Origin: SVTX01 sp964526505
Lineage (GTDB): Bacteria; Bacillota; Clostridia; Oscillospirales; CAG-272
Reading direction: 5' to 3'
Assembly (NCBI GenBank): GCA_964526505.1
Contig: CAZGJC010000007.1
Span: forward strand, 1-59,218
DNA: 59,218 nt
Made by a program: the position numbers and the translations under genes
In this document: one piece after another, positions 1 through 8,716 of the stretch
How positions within the stretch are numbered: position 1 is the stretch's first letter
Layout of the letters: the number at the start of each line of letters is the position of its first letter
Notes under the pieces: model-generated
What the model was told of the DNA's origin: nothing
Database searches by the model: none
Seen by the model: only the letters and a program-made list of their open reading frames with translations

Positions 1-16
1 TAACTTAGATACAAGA

Positions 17-68
17 GCCCCTTTGGGGCGCCTTCCTTACGGAGGGTGCCCCAATTGGGGACTTTTTT
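17..68 (+). terminator. Rho-independent terminator of a gene left of the window
   Basis: A 12-bp stem (25-36 with 41-52, loop TTAC, two G-U pairs) is extended by CCCC/GGGG pairing (18-21 with 57-60) and followed almost directly by six T at 63-68. The T run lies on the plus strand, so it ends a plus-strand transcript entering from outside the window, facing the minus-strand gene that ends at 82. Confidence 0.7.
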
Positions 69-81
69 GTGTTTTAAAACG

Positions 82-618
82 TTAAATCATTCTTTCGACT
101 ACGGCAAGAGCAAAATACGCACTTGCGACCCTGACGTCATTACGTGTCGGGTTATCGCCGAAAAACACACGCCACACGTGCGACTCACCGTTCACGTCAA
201 CGCCTATATACACAGTTCCCGTCGGGTCGTGTTCGTTACCGCCCGTGGGTCCCGCAAATCCCGTTACCGACACACCTATATCCGTACCGAATTTTTTTCG
301 CACGCACAGAGACATTTGTTGTGCTGTTTCTCTGCTCACTTCGGTATGTTCCTCTATAACTTGTTCGGGAACTCCCAAAATATTGATTTTAACTTCATTT
401 GTATAACTCACAACACCACCGACGTAAACCTGCGACGCTCCCGAAACACCCGTTATCATCGCTCCGATAAGTCCGCCGGTACATGACTCGGCAGTTGACA
501 GAGTAAGCCCCTTATCTTTCAACTTTAACACAAGGGACTGCGTGATTTTCTCTCCGTATGACTCAAGGCTTTCTCTTGCACTTTTATCAAAATCAATCGT
601 TTTGTATATTTCTTTCAT
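82..618 (-). CDS. pncC: CinA C-terminal domain family protein, probable nicotinamide-nucleotide amidohydrolase
   Basis: 178 residues, the size of a stand-alone CinA C-terminal domain. Family landmarks seen are AESCTGGLIGA near the N-terminal third, the GVVSYTNEVK segment, and SVTGFAGPTGG followed by GTVYIGV. Proteins of this family deamidate nicotinamide mononucleotide to nicotinic acid mononucleotide in pyridine nucleotide recycling. The N-terminal molybdopterin-binding-like domain of full-length CinA is absent, which is normal for PncC. The ATG at 618 is chosen over an upstream in-frame ATG at 693 because GAGGAAAA lies just before it and the family homology begins after it. It follows mscS by about 70 bases on the same strand and is probably co-transcribed with it. 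Confidence 0.85.
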   Translation of the reverse strand: MKEIYKTIDFDKSARESLESYGEKITQSLVLKLKDKGLTLSTAESCTGGLIGAMITGVSGASQVYVGGVVSYTNEVKINILGVPEQVIEEHTEVSRETAQQMSLCVRKKFGTDIGVSVTGFAGPTGGNEHDPTGTVYIGVDVNGESHVWRVFFGDNPTRNDVRVASAYFALAVVERMI

Positions 619-689
619 ATTATTTTCCTCTTTCGGGACAAACCGAAATTTATTTACCGATATTATTCTTTTTTGGCAAAACTTTAAGG

Positions 690-1514
690 TCAATCTTTGT
701 TATTTTCTTTGATATGAACGTCAAGTTGTGAATGAGGAATACTTACTCTCGCCTTTCCGAGTTTTACGTAAATATTTTCAAGCAAATTGAAGTTTACGTC
801 CCAATAGTTTGCATTTTTCGTCCAAACCTTTACGGTGACTGTTATTGAATCTTTATTTATTCCGGTAAGTCTTACGGACGGCGACGGGTCTTTGAGGATT
901 TTTTCGTTTGATTCTATTACTTCTCTCACCAAATTCTGAACGGTTTCCACGTCGGTTCCGTGTGCAAGCGTGAGGCTTGCGTCAACACGGCGGTTTTCTT
1001 TTCTTGAATAGTTTTTCAGCACTTCTCCCGTTACGGTTCCGTTTGGTATAACCACCACCTTACCGTCGGGCGTGCAAAGCGTTGTATAGAAAATTCCGAC
1101 TTCTGTAACGGTTCCCGACACGTCGGCGGTTTCTATATAGTCACCCTCTTTGAACGGTTTAAATACAAGTATCATAATTCCCGACGCAAGATTGGAAAGA
1201 GTCCCCTGCACCGCAAGCGAAATTGCAAGACCGATACTTCCTATAACCGCAACAATCGAAGCCATATCCACGCCGAGTGTCGCAACAATAAGCACGGCAA
1301 GCATTACGTAAAGTGCAATCTTTACAAACGACAAGACAAAATGATGAACCGTTCTGTCCGCCTTTTGTGCGAGTTTTCCGTTTTTAAGTCTTTTGATTAC
1401 GAATTTAATAAGTACACCGCCGACAATCAAAAGCACTGTTGCCGCCAGCAGTCTGAAAGCTATATTTATCGCTCCGGGTACAAGAATATCATTTACAAAT
1501 TGTTCGAAAGTCAT
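690..1514 (-). CDS. mscS: MscS-family small-conductance mechanosensitive channel
   Basis: 274 residues, close to E. coli MscS (286). Three hydrophobic segments lie near the N terminus (about 10-35, 55-80 and 85-115); the last contains the Gly/Ala-rich pore helix (VIGSIGLAISLAVQGTLSN) that is the signature of the family. The cytoplasmic beta domain follows (GDYIETADVSGTVTEVGIFYT, then a VVIPNG segment). The channel opens under membrane tension and releases solutes in osmotic downshock. The ATG at 1514 has AAGGAG ten bases upstream; a start at 1577 would add a non-homologous stretch that overlaps the promoter. Confidence 0.93.
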   Translation of the reverse strand: MTFEQFVNDILVPGAINIAFRLLAATVLLIVGGVLIKFVIKRLKNGKLAQKADRTVHHFVLSFVKIALYVMLAVLIVATLGVDMASIVAVIGSIGLAISLAVQGTLSNLASGIMILVFKPFKEGDYIETADVSGTVTEVGIFYTTLCTPDGKVVVIPNGTVTGEVLKNYSRKENRRVDASLTLAHGTDVETVQNLVREVIESNEKILKDPSPSVRLTGINKDSITVTVKVWTKNANYWDVNFNLLENIYVKLGKARVSIPHSQLDVHIKENNKD

Positions 1515-1545
1515 TTTAATCTCCTTATATTTGGTTATCGGATCT

Positions 1546-1574
1546 ATTATATCACAGTCGTGGTTTATTGTAAA
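1546..1574 (-). promoter_or_regulatory. Sigma-A promoter for mscS-pncC
   Basis: On the minus strand TTTACA (1574-1569) and TATAAT (1551-1546) are separated by 17 bases, 32 bases before the mscS start. It diverges from the promoter of the radical SAM gene. Confidence 0.65.
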
Positions 1575-1577
1575 CAA

Positions 1578-1593
1578 ATTTTGTTAACAAAAT
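1578..1593. promoter_or_regulatory. 16-bp perfect palindrome between divergent promoters
   Basis: ATTTTGTTAACAAAAT is perfectly self-complementary. It sits between the -35 elements of the two divergent promoters (1569-1574 and 1598-1603), a position where a dimeric repressor or activator would act on both. The cognate regulator is unknown. Confidence 0.4.
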
Positions 1594-1597
1594 ACAA

Positions 1598-1626
1598 TTG
1601 AATTACCGTAGGTATTATGATAAAAT
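1598..1626 (+). promoter_or_regulatory. Sigma-A promoter for the radical SAM gene
   Basis: TTGAAT (1598-1603), a 17-base spacer and TAAAAT (1621-1626), 31 bases before the start codon. Confidence 0.5.
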
Positions 1627-1657
1627 TCATTTATCAATTATTACGGAGTGGGTTTCT

Positions 1658-2545
1658 ATGAGCGGTTGTTTATTATGTCCGAGAAATTGCGGAGCCGACC
1701 GAGAACACGGTAAAATCGGTTTTTGCGGAACGCCCGACGACATATACGTTGCGAAAATTATGCTTCACCAGTGGGAAGAACCCTGCATTTGCACCGGTGT
1801 CGGTGCCGGCACCATATTTTTCTCGGGATGCAATATGCACTGCGTCTACTGTCAAAACGCAAAAATAAGCGGTGGCATTTGCGGTAAAGTATACAGTCAA
1901 GATAATCTTGCAAGCGAAATAATAAAACTTCAAGAGGCAGGAGCGTCCTGCATAGAATTTATAACTCCCACACATTATACCGACCATATCGCAAAAATTC
2001 TCAAAGAAGTAAAACCGCAACTTAATATTCCCGTCGTATGGAACAGCGGAGGTTATGAAAAGCCGAAAACGCTGAAATTATTGAACGGTTTAATTGACGT
2101 ATACATGCCTGATCTAAAATATTTTTCGGATGATATCGCTCTGCGTTATTCTCACGCTCCGAACTATTTTGCGGTGGCTATATCCGCAATAAACGAAATG
2201 CTGTCTCAGGTAGGAAGTCCCGTATTTGACGGTTCGGGCAAACTGCAAAAAGGTGTAATTGTACGACACCTTGTGCTTCCGTCTCACCGTCGTGACTCGA
2301 TGGAACTACTCTCCGCTCTCGCAAACAAAATAAGCAATCCGAAAAAAATAATATTGAGTCTTATGAGTCAATACACACCGGACTTTTACATTGAAAATCA
2401 CCCCGATTGCTCGTGTAAAAATCTCACAAGAAAAATCACTTCGTTTGAGTATAACAGCGTCCTCGAACATGCAATAAATCTCGGATTCGACGGATATTTT
2501 CAGGGAAGAAATTCTGCGATAACGGATTTCACACCCGATTTTTAA
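1658..2545 (+). CDS. Radical SAM protein, PflA-like (uncharacterised branch)
   Basis: 295 residues. The radical SAM CX3CX2C motif is in FSGCNMHCVYCQN at about residues 56-68. A Cys-rich N terminus (CLLCPRNCG, then GFCG) precedes it, as in the family annotated 'putative pyruvate formate-lyase activating enzyme'. No glycyl radical enzyme gene is adjacent, so the pyruvate formate-lyase activase label is not supported by context; the target is unknown. The ATG at 1658 is preferred to 1598 because CGGAG precedes it, family homology starts there, and the upstream ATG lies inside the promoter. A second Cys pair (DCSCKN) lies near residue 250. The gene is monocistronic and ends before a strong terminator. 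Confidence 0.8.
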   Translation: MSGCLLCPRNCGADREHGKIGFCGTPDDIYVAKIMLHQWEEPCICTGVGAGTIFFSGCNMHCVYCQNAKISGGICGKVYSQDNLASEIIKLQEAGASCIEFITPTHYTDHIAKILKEVKPQLNIPVVWNSGGYEKPKTLKLLNGLIDVYMPDLKYFSDDIALRYSHAPNYFAVAISAINEMLSQVGSPVFDGSGKLQKGVIVRHLVLPSHRRDSMELLSALANKISNPKKIILSLMSQYTPDFYIENHPDCSCKNLTRKITSFEYNSVLEHAINLGFDGYFQGRNSAITDFTPDF

Positions 2546-2632
2546 GTCATTTCGGTATTCGTTTTATATCCACCTGCGTATATATATAAATATACACAAG
2601 CATCAAAAATCACAAAAAGACACACAAGTTTC

Positions 2633-2669
2633 AAAAACGGTCCGTGCAACTTTGCACGGACCGTTTTTT
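2633..2669 (+). terminator. Rho-independent terminator after the radical SAM gene
   Basis: A 13-bp perfect stem (ACGGTCCGTGCAA paired with TTGCACGGACCGT, two-base gap) runs directly into six T at 2664-2669. The A run on its left could make it work in the other direction too, but no minus-strand gene ends here. Confidence 0.9.
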
Positions 2670-2705
2670 CTTTTAAAATCAAGGAAAAATTCACCTAAAA
2701 TTCAC

Positions 2706-2734
2706 TTGACTTTATATACGTTCGGTGTTATAAT
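2706..2734 (+). promoter_or_regulatory. Sigma-A promoter of the marR-ABC exporter operon
   Basis: TTGACT (2706-2711), 17-base spacer, perfect TATAAT (2729-2734). Expected transcription start near 2741, inside the GTTAA cluster. Confidence 0.8.
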
Positions 2735-2742
2735 GTCAAATA

Positions 2743-2779
2743 GTTAACGTGTTAATCGTTAAAGCGTTAATTTATTAAC
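2743..2779 (+). promoter_or_regulatory. Clustered GTTAA operator downstream of the promoter
   Basis: GTTAA occurs at 2743, 2751, 2758 and 2766 (steps of 8, 7 and 8 bases), followed by the inverted form ATTAAC at 2774. The first two halves form the near-palindrome TTAACGTGTTAA. The cluster covers the expected transcription start, so binding by the MarR protein encoded next would repress the operon. Binding is inferred, the motif is seen. Confidence 0.6.
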
Positions 2780-2828
2780 ATACTTCAAAAAACACAGAGA
2801 AAATTACGGAAAGGAGACTACGAATAAA

Positions 2829-3341
2829 ATGGAAAATGCTTGCGTCACCCAAGAAAATTTCAGCAAGACAAGACAAGCAGTCCACCTTCTCATTCAAACA
2901 AACATAACTCACAAACGGATAATCGACCAAAAAACGTCATCATCCGAACTTCATCGTTCACAACACCGTATGCTCGGTCATATTTCAAAATACGGAAGTA
3001 TATCATCACAAAAAGAAATTGCAAAAGACATAGACATAAGTCCTGCGGCAGTTTCGGTTATGTTGAAAAAACTCGAATGTGACGGCTACGTTGAACGAAC
3101 CAGAGGCGAGGATGGAGACGCCAGACAAAATTCTCTCAAAATCACCGAAAAAGGCAAAAAAGAAATGGCTTCCACTAGGGAAATTTTCGATTCTGTTGAC
3201 AATACTATGTTCAAAGGCTTTTCGGACAAAGAAATTGACACCTTTGTCGAAATGCTTTGCAAAATCAAATCAAATCTTAATTCAATCGACAACGAGCGTA
3301 CTGCGTGTACGCAGGAAAAAACGAAAGGAGATACAAATTGA
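2829..3341 (+). CDS. MarR-family transcriptional regulator
   Basis: 170 residues with a winged helix-turn-helix: recognition region around residues 60-95 (ISSQKEIAKDIDISPAAVSVMLKKLECDGYVER) and wing with GEDGDARQNSLKITEKGK, the usual MarR layout of D-x-R in the wing. MarR dimers typically repress efflux genes and release DNA on binding small phenolic or cationic ligands. It is the first gene of an operon with two ABC exporter halves, whose first start codon overlaps its stop (TTGA, 3338-3341), and it has a GTTAA cluster between its promoter and start. Autorepression and control of the exporter are therefore likely; the ligand is unknown. Confidence 0.92.
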   Translation: MENACVTQENFSKTRQAVHLLIQTNITHKRIIDQKTSSSELHRSQHRMLGHISKYGSISSQKEIAKDIDISPAAVSVMLKKLECDGYVERTRGEDGDARQNSLKITEKGKKEMASTREIFDSVDNTMFKGFSDKEIDTFVEMLCKIKSNLNSIDNERTACTQEKTKGDTN

Positions 3342-5092
3342 AAAAGTGGTTTAAATACGTAAAACCGTACAAACTCTATTTTATTCTCGGTCCGCTTTGT
3401 ATAGTGGTTGAGGTTTTGGGTGAAATATTTATGCCTATATTCCTCGGCAACATAATTCAGGCTTATGCCGACGGAACGCTCACGCAAGGGTACAGTTTTG
3501 CGACCATGGGCGGAATGGTGGCAGTTGCCCTTATGATGATGATAGGCGGTGTCGGAGGTGCCTACTTCGGTGCGAAAGCGTCCGTAAACTTTGCCGCCGA
3601 CGTAAGAAACGACGTTTACCGCAAGGTTCAGGATTTCAGTTCCGCAAATATCGACAAGTTTTCTTCAAGTTCGCTTGTAACAAGACTTACCAACGACGTA
3701 ACTCAAATTCAAAACCTTGTTAATATGATGCTCCGCATGATGCTCCGTTCACCCGGTATGCTTATCGGTGCGTTGATTATGGCAATCAGACTCAGCCCCA
3801 GTCTTTCGGTCGTATTGGCTATAATCATACCCGTCATGCTTTGTTGCATACTTCTCATAGTCAAAACCGGTTTCCCCCGTTTCGGCATAATGCAGAAAAA
3901 GATAGACCGTGTAAACTCCACGGTTCAGGAAAACGTTACAAACGTACGTGTTGTAAAATCCTTTGTTCGTGAAGAAACCGAAAATCACAAATTCTACGAC
4001 GCCAACGGAGACCTCAAAAATTCCGGCACGTCCGCTATGAAGGTAATGATTTTCATGCAACCTATGATGACCGTATTTATGAACATCGCAACGGTTGCGG
4101 TTATCTGGTTCGGAAGCAAACTTGCCATAAACAATATGGGAAAAGTGGGTGCGTTCAGCGTAGGTAATCTTTCTTCTTTCATTCTCTACATTTCTCAAAT
4201 TCTCTTCTCGCTCATGATGGTAACGGTTATGCTTATGATGTCGTCCAGAGCTCTCGCTTCCGCTCGCAGAATATCGGAAGTTCTCGATGAAGACATTGAC
4301 ATCAAAAACGGTGAGAACACCGATAATTCCGCAGTTGTCGAAAACGGCGAGGTTGAATTTAAGAACGTAACTTTCAGATACTACAAAAACAGCGAAGATG
4401 CGGCACTTGAAAACATCAATCTCAAAATAGGTGCGGGTGAAACAGTCGGCATAATCGGTTCTACCGGATGCGGAAAAACGACCCTCGTATCTATGATAGC
4501 AAGGCTTTACGACGTCGATTCGGGAGAAGTCACGGTTGACGGTAAAAACGTAAAAGACTATTCTCTTTACAATTTGCGTGAGGGTGTCGGCATGGTTCTT
4601 CAAAAGAACGTCCTCTTTGCGGGAACGATAGGCGAAAACCTCCGTTGGGGTGATGAGGACGCCACAGACGAAGAGGTTTACTCTGCCGCAGAATACGCCC
4701 AGGCAAATAAATTTGTAAACAGTTTTACGCTCGGATATGAAACCGAACTCGGTCAAGGCGGTGTCAACGTATCGGGCGGTCAGAAACAAAGACTTTGCAT
4801 TGCACGTGCGTTACTCAAAAAGCCCAAAATCCTCATTCTCGACGACTCCACTTCGGCGGTAGACACTGCAACGGAAGCACAAATCAGACGTGCGTTCCGT
4901 GAAGAACTCGCAGGTTCCACTAAAATAATAATCGCTCAAAGAATTTCTTCGGTCATGGATGCGGACAAGATAGTGGTTATGGATAACGGAAAAATCACAG
5001 GTATCGGAACACACGACCAATTACTTGCAAATAACGAAGAATATCAGGAAATTTACTTCTCCCAGAACGAAAGAAAGGCAGGTGACTGTTAA
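3338..5092 (+). CDS. ABC exporter half-transporter A (degenerate ATP site)
   Basis: 584 residues: an N-terminal six-helix type I exporter domain (about 1-310) and a C-terminal nucleotide-binding domain with Walker A GSTGCGKTT, signature VSGGQKQR and Walker B ILILDDSTSAVD. The residue after the Walker B Asp is Asp instead of the catalytic Glu, as in one subunit of heterodimeric exporters such as TM287/288 and BmrCD. The TTG at 3338 is preferred because AAAGGAG lies eight bases upstream and the stop of marR overlaps it (TTGA); an in-frame ATG at 3305 lies inside marR without a good ribosome site. It partners with the next gene, whose start overlaps its stop (TAATG). Substrate is probably a drug or toxic lipid, given the MarR control. 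Confidence 0.93.
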   Translation: MKKWFKYVKPYKLYFILGPLCIVVEVLGEIFMPIFLGNIIQAYADGTLTQGYSFATMGGMVAVALMMMIGGVGGAYFGAKASVNFAADVRNDVYRKVQDFSSANIDKFSSSSLVTRLTNDVTQIQNLVNMMLRMMLRSPGMLIGALIMAIRLSPSLSVVLAIIIPVMLCCILLIVKTGFPRFGIMQKKIDRVNSTVQENVTNVRVVKSFVREETENHKFYDANGDLKNSGTSAMKVMIFMQPMMTVFMNIATVAVIWFGSKLAINNMGKVGAFSVGNLSSFILYISQILFSLMMVTVMLMMSSRALASARRISEVLDEDIDIKNGENTDNSAVVENGEVEFKNVTFRYYKNSEDAALENINLKIGAGETVGIIGSTGCGKTTLVSMIARLYDVDSGEVTVDGKNVKDYSLYNLREGVGMVLQKNVLFAGTIGENLRWGDEDATDEEVYSAAEYAQANKFVNSFTLGYETELGQGGVNVSGGQKQRLCIARALLKKPKILILDDSTSAVDTATEAQIRRAFREELAGSTKIIIAQRISSVMDADKIVVMDNGKITGIGTHDQLLANNEEYQEIYFSQNERKAGDC

Positions 5093-7092
5093 TGGCAAGA
5101 AATCTTGAACAACTCAGAGCCCAATACAACAGCACCGAATCCCACGGAGGAGGAATGGGTCCGGGTATGGGCAGAGGCTCCGGAGGACCCGGCGGAAGAG
5201 GCAAAGGTCCCGGGGGCATGGGTGGAAAACCCAAGAACACAAAGCACACCATAAAGCGTCTTCTCGGATACATCGGAAAATACAAAGTACTTTTGATGAT
5301 AGTATTTTTGTTTATGATAATAAACACGTTAACCTCGCTCATCGGCGGATATATGACACGTCCTATCATCAACCATCTGTTCGACTACGTGGGTGAAGCG
5401 ACTACCGACACGGACACCGGCGGACTTTATGCCGTAGCCGATAGTATAATTGAAGGATTTCGTTCGTTTGCAAGTCCGATGATAAACAAACTCGTAGGCA
5501 ATGACACGGCATCCGACATAATGTCGTACATCGCATCGGCACTTATAATTCTCGCTCTCGTTTACCTTGTGGGCATAATCACAAACTACCTGCAAGCAAG
5601 AATTATGCTTACCATTTCTCAAAATTCGATTGAGAAAATAAGAAACGACCTTTTTGTAAAACTTCAAAAACTTCCCGTGCGTTATTTCGATACGCACCCC
5701 ACAGGTGAGATAATGTCACGCTTTACAAACGACGTTGACAACATCGACACCATGCTTAACAACTCGCTCACCACAATAGTTTCGGGAGTTATCACACTTA
5801 TCGGAACGTTTGTATTTATGGTAACCACAAACATTTGGCTTACACTTATCACAATCGTGTTTATACCGATTTTCTCGATAGGCGGTCAAAAAATCGCAAA
5901 TGCGTCCAGAAAATACTATTCGGGTCAGCAGGCCGCTCTCGGTGCGGCAAACGGATACATTGAGGAAACCGTTGCAGGTCAGAAAGTTATAAAAGTGTTC
6001 AACCACGAATCAACTTGCGTTGAAGAATTCGAATTACTCAACGAGGATTTACGTGACAAGCAATTCAAGTCGCAATTTTTCGGTGGCATCATGGGTCCCA
6101 TTATGGGAAATATGAGCCAGATATGCTACGGTATAACGATAGGTGCAGGCGGACTTTTAATGTGTGCCGGTCGTCTTGACCCGGGTGCATTACAACTTTT
6201 CGCTCAGTATTCAAAGCAATTCAGTATGCCCATAAACAACATCTCTCAGCAGATGGCAAACGTGTTCTCCGCTCTTGCGGGTGCGGAACGTGTATTTGCC
6301 GTTATGGATGAACTTCCCGAAATGCCCGACGGTGACGACGCAATTGTGCTTGGTGACGTAAAGGGCGAGGTAATATTCAAAAACGTAACGTTCGGCTACA
6401 ACCCGGACAAAACAATCCTCAAAAACCTTTCGCTTTATGCAAAAGCAGGTCAGAAGATAGCATTCGTAGGTTCTACCGGTGCGGGAAAAACCACGGTCAC
6501 AAACCTGCTCAGCCGTTTTTACGACATAAACGAAGGCACAATAACGATTGACGGAATAAACATCAAGGACATCAAGCGTGACAGTCTCCGTTCAAATATC
6601 GCAATGGTTCTCCAAGACACGCACCTGTTTACGGGTACGGTTATGGAAAACATACGTTACGGCAGACTTGACGCAACAGATGAAGAAGTTATAGCGGCGG
6701 CAAAAGTCGCAAGTGCCCACAGTTTCATTATGAGACTTTCGGACGGATACAACACTCTCCTTGAAGGAGACGGGGCAAACCTTTCGCAAGGTCAGCGACA
6801 ACTGCTCAACATCGCCCGTGCGGCACTTTCAAAAGCTCCGATTTTGGTTCTTGACGAGGCTACAAGTTCGGTTGACACAAGAACGGAACGTCATATTGAA
6901 AAGGGTATGGACAGACTTATGCAAAACCGCACAACGTTTGTTATAGCCCACCGTCTCTCCACCGTTCGCAACTCAAATGCCATTATGGTACTTGAAGCAG
7001 GTGAAATTATCGAGAGAGGAACACACGAACAATTACTTGAACTCGGCGGTAGATATTACGAACTCTACACGGGTAAAAAGGAACTTGACTAA
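5092..7092 (+). CDS. ABC exporter half-transporter B (catalytic ATP site)
   Basis: 666 residues. A Gly-rich, Met- and Pro-containing stretch fills residues 19-45 before the exporter transmembrane domain (about 60-390). The nucleotide-binding domain has Walker A GSTGAGKTT, signature LSQGQRQL, a canonical catalytic Glu in ILVLDEATSSVD and a conserved H-loop (IAHRLS). Together with the preceding subunit it forms a heterodimer with one competent and one degenerate ATP site. The extra loop between helices 1 and 2 (about residues 85-140) is long and acidic, a common feature of this subunit type. Start overlaps the previous stop, indicating translational coupling and stoichiometric synthesis. Confidence 0.93.
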   Translation: MARNLEQLRAQYNSTESHGGGMGPGMGRGSGGPGGRGKGPGGMGGKPKNTKHTIKRLLGYIGKYKVLLMIVFLFMIINTLTSLIGGYMTRPIINHLFDYVGEATTDTDTGGLYAVADSIIEGFRSFASPMINKLVGNDTASDIMSYIASALIILALVYLVGIITNYLQARIMLTISQNSIEKIRNDLFVKLQKLPVRYFDTHPTGEIMSRFTNDVDNIDTMLNNSLTTIVSGVITLIGTFVFMVTTNIWLTLITIVFIPIFSIGGQKIANASRKYYSGQQAALGAANGYIEETVAGQKVIKVFNHESTCVEEFELLNEDLRDKQFKSQFFGGIMGPIMGNMSQICYGITIGAGGLLMCAGRLDPGALQLFAQYSKQFSMPINNISQQMANVFSALAGAERVFAVMDELPEMPDGDDAIVLGDVKGEVIFKNVTFGYNPDKTILKNLSLYAKAGQKIAFVGSTGAGKTTVTNLLSRFYDINEGTITIDGINIKDIKRDSLRSNIAMVLQDTHLFTGTVMENIRYGRLDATDEEVIAAAKVASAHSFIMRLSDGYNTLLEGDGANLSQGQRQLLNIARAALSKAPILVLDEATSSVDTRTERHIEKGMDRLMQNRTTFVIAHRLSTVRNSNAIMVLEAGEIIERGTHEQLLELGGRYYELYTGKKELD

Positions 7093-7097
7093 CAGAA

Positions 7098-7131
7098 AAT
7101 CCAAGCGGTCAGACCGCTTGGATTTTTCTTT
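7098..7131. terminator. Bidirectional terminator between the exporter and the vWA gene
   Basis: 13-bp perfect stem AATCCAAGCGGTC / GACCGCTTGGATT with a one-base gap at the centre, T-rich on the plus side and A-rich on the other. It serves the plus operon ending at 7092 and the minus gene ending at 7145. Confidence 0.85.
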
Positions 7132-7144
7132 ATTGCTTTATATT

Positions 7145-8686
7145 TCAATTTTCGATTTCCTCTCTTCTTGCTTTGATAAGCAATGAAAGGAACTCTTCTC
7201 TCTCGGGGTATTTTGACAAATCAAGTGATTGAAGTTCCTCAATTACACTGTCAATGCTTATATCCCCCTGATATTTACTCTTGTGAAGAATCATACAAGT
7301 CTCAATTACACAATTGATAAATTCGGTGTCCTCGTTACTCTGTTCGCTGTAATCGGACGTACCTATACTGTATTCATTAAGCAAACTCAACGTCTCACCG
7401 GGATTTTTATATCTCACGGCAAGTTTCATCCACTCAACGTTCTCTTGCGGAGTTTTCTCAATATTTTCACAAAGTTTGAGTTCGTAGCAAACCGTAACTT
7501 GATGTGACGCACCGACCTCGCCTGCGTCTTTTGTGTCGTCCTCAAAATCTTCTTTGCTCAGGACTCTGTTTTCATATCCGATAAGTCTGTATTCCGAGAT
7601 ATAATTCGGGTCGAAAGTTATCTGCAATTTAACGTCTTCGGCAACCGTATAAAGAGTGCCGAGCAGGTCTGTACCGAATATTTTTTCCGCTTCCGATTCA
7701 CCGTCTATATAGTAATAAACGCCGTTTCCGTTATCTGCCAACGTCTCCATATTATTGTCACGGTAATTACCGCTTCCGAATCCCAAAACAGACAGATACG
7801 TTCCGCTTTTACGCTTATCGGATATATATTCTTTGAGTTCATCCGCCGACTTTATTCCCACGTTAAGGTCACCGTCGGACGCCATTATAATTCTGTTATT
7901 ACCGCCCTCGATATAGTTCTCTTCCGCAACTTGATATGCCTTTGTAAGTCCTGCCTCACCGTTAGTTGAACCTTTTGCGACAAGACTGTTTATCGCATCA
8001 AGTATTTTTTGCGTTTCCACACCTTTGCAACCGTTGAGAACAACCTCTTCTTTTCCCGAATAAGTTACGATAGATACAACGTCGTTTGCACTCAAATTGC
8101 TTACAAGATAGGTGAAAGATTTTTTGAGCAACGGCAACTTATTGCTACTTGACATAGAACCCGAAACGTCTATAAGGAACACAAGGTTATTTCCCTCCGA
8201 CGGTTTTGCCGTCTCCGCTTGGAGTGTCATACGCAAAATCAAATTTTCACTGTTCCACGGACAAGGAGTCATGCAACTGTACACGCCGAAAAGCTCGCCG
8301 TCTTGGGGCTGATTTACGCTATATTTGAAATAATTTATAAATTCCTCGGTGCGGAAATTAGAGCCCGCATTCAAAAGAGAATTAAACCCATAACCGCTGT
8401 TTACACAATTACGGAAATAAGAGTACGACGCCGTGTCAACGTCTGCCGAAAACGTTGATACGTTTTCTTTCTCCGTAGATATAAATGCGTTCTCAATAAA
8501 CACAATATCGTCATCCGTCTCCGGAGTGCCTGAAATAGCATCATCAACGCTACCCTCCGGTGCCATGCCAATCTCGTGATCCGCATCCGGTGCAAAGTCC
8601 GTGTCGTTCATCGCACCGCAACTTGCAAACATCGTAACGGTCATCGCAAGCATAAGTATTAAAGATAAAAATCCGGTTTGTTTCAT
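7145..8686 (-). CDS. vWA-domain lipoprotein (YfbK-like)
   Basis: 513 residues. The N terminus is a lipoprotein signal ending in MFASC, so it is probably anchored to the outer face of the membrane. A YfbK-type N-terminal region (about 60-170) precedes a von Willebrand A domain with a full MIDAS motif (FLIDVSGSMSSS near residue 175, and ASDGDLNVG later), which binds a divalent metal and mediates protein contacts. The C-terminal part resembles the DUF3520 region of this family. The start at 8686 has AAAGGAGGAAC upstream; the ATG at 8710 does not. It is the third gene after an ECF sigma and an anti-sigma-like gene, so it is likely a target or partner of that surface-stress module. Molecular role is unknown. 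Confidence 0.85.
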   Translation of the reverse strand: MKQTGFLSLILMLAMTVTMFASCGAMNDTDFAPDADHEIGMAPEGSVDDAISGTPETDDDIVFIENAFISTEKENVSTFSADVDTASYSYFRNCVNSGYGFNSLLNAGSNFRTEEFINYFKYSVNQPQDGELFGVYSCMTPCPWNSENLILRMTLQAETAKPSEGNNLVFLIDVSGSMSSSNKLPLLKKSFTYLVSNLSANDVVSIVTYSGKEEVVLNGCKGVETQKILDAINSLVAKGSTNGEAGLTKAYQVAEENYIEGGNNRIIMASDGDLNVGIKSADELKEYISDKRKSGTYLSVLGFGSGNYRDNNMETLADNGNGVYYYIDGESEAEKIFGTDLLGTLYTVAEDVKLQITFDPNYISEYRLIGYENRVLSKEDFEDDTKDAGEVGASHQVTVCYELKLCENIEKTPQENVEWMKLAVRYKNPGETLSLLNEYSIGTSDYSEQSNEDTEFINCVIETCMILHKSKYQGDISIDSVIEELQSLDLSKYPEREEFLSLLIKARREEIEN

Positions 8687-8716
8687 AATTGTTCCTCCTT
8701 TATTGACCATAAGGTT

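Noticed and set aside
46..486. 146-residue plus-strand ORF at the left edge
   Set aside because: Begins inside the terminator and lies opposite pncC.
1658..2545. Pyruvate formate-lyase activating enzyme
   Set aside because: No glycyl radical partner nearby and a distinct Cys-rich N terminus; kept only as radical SAM protein.
3749..4789. 346-residue minus-strand ORF opposite the ABC exporter
   Set aside because: Complete overlap with a certain gene, biased Tyr/His/Arg composition, no start signal.
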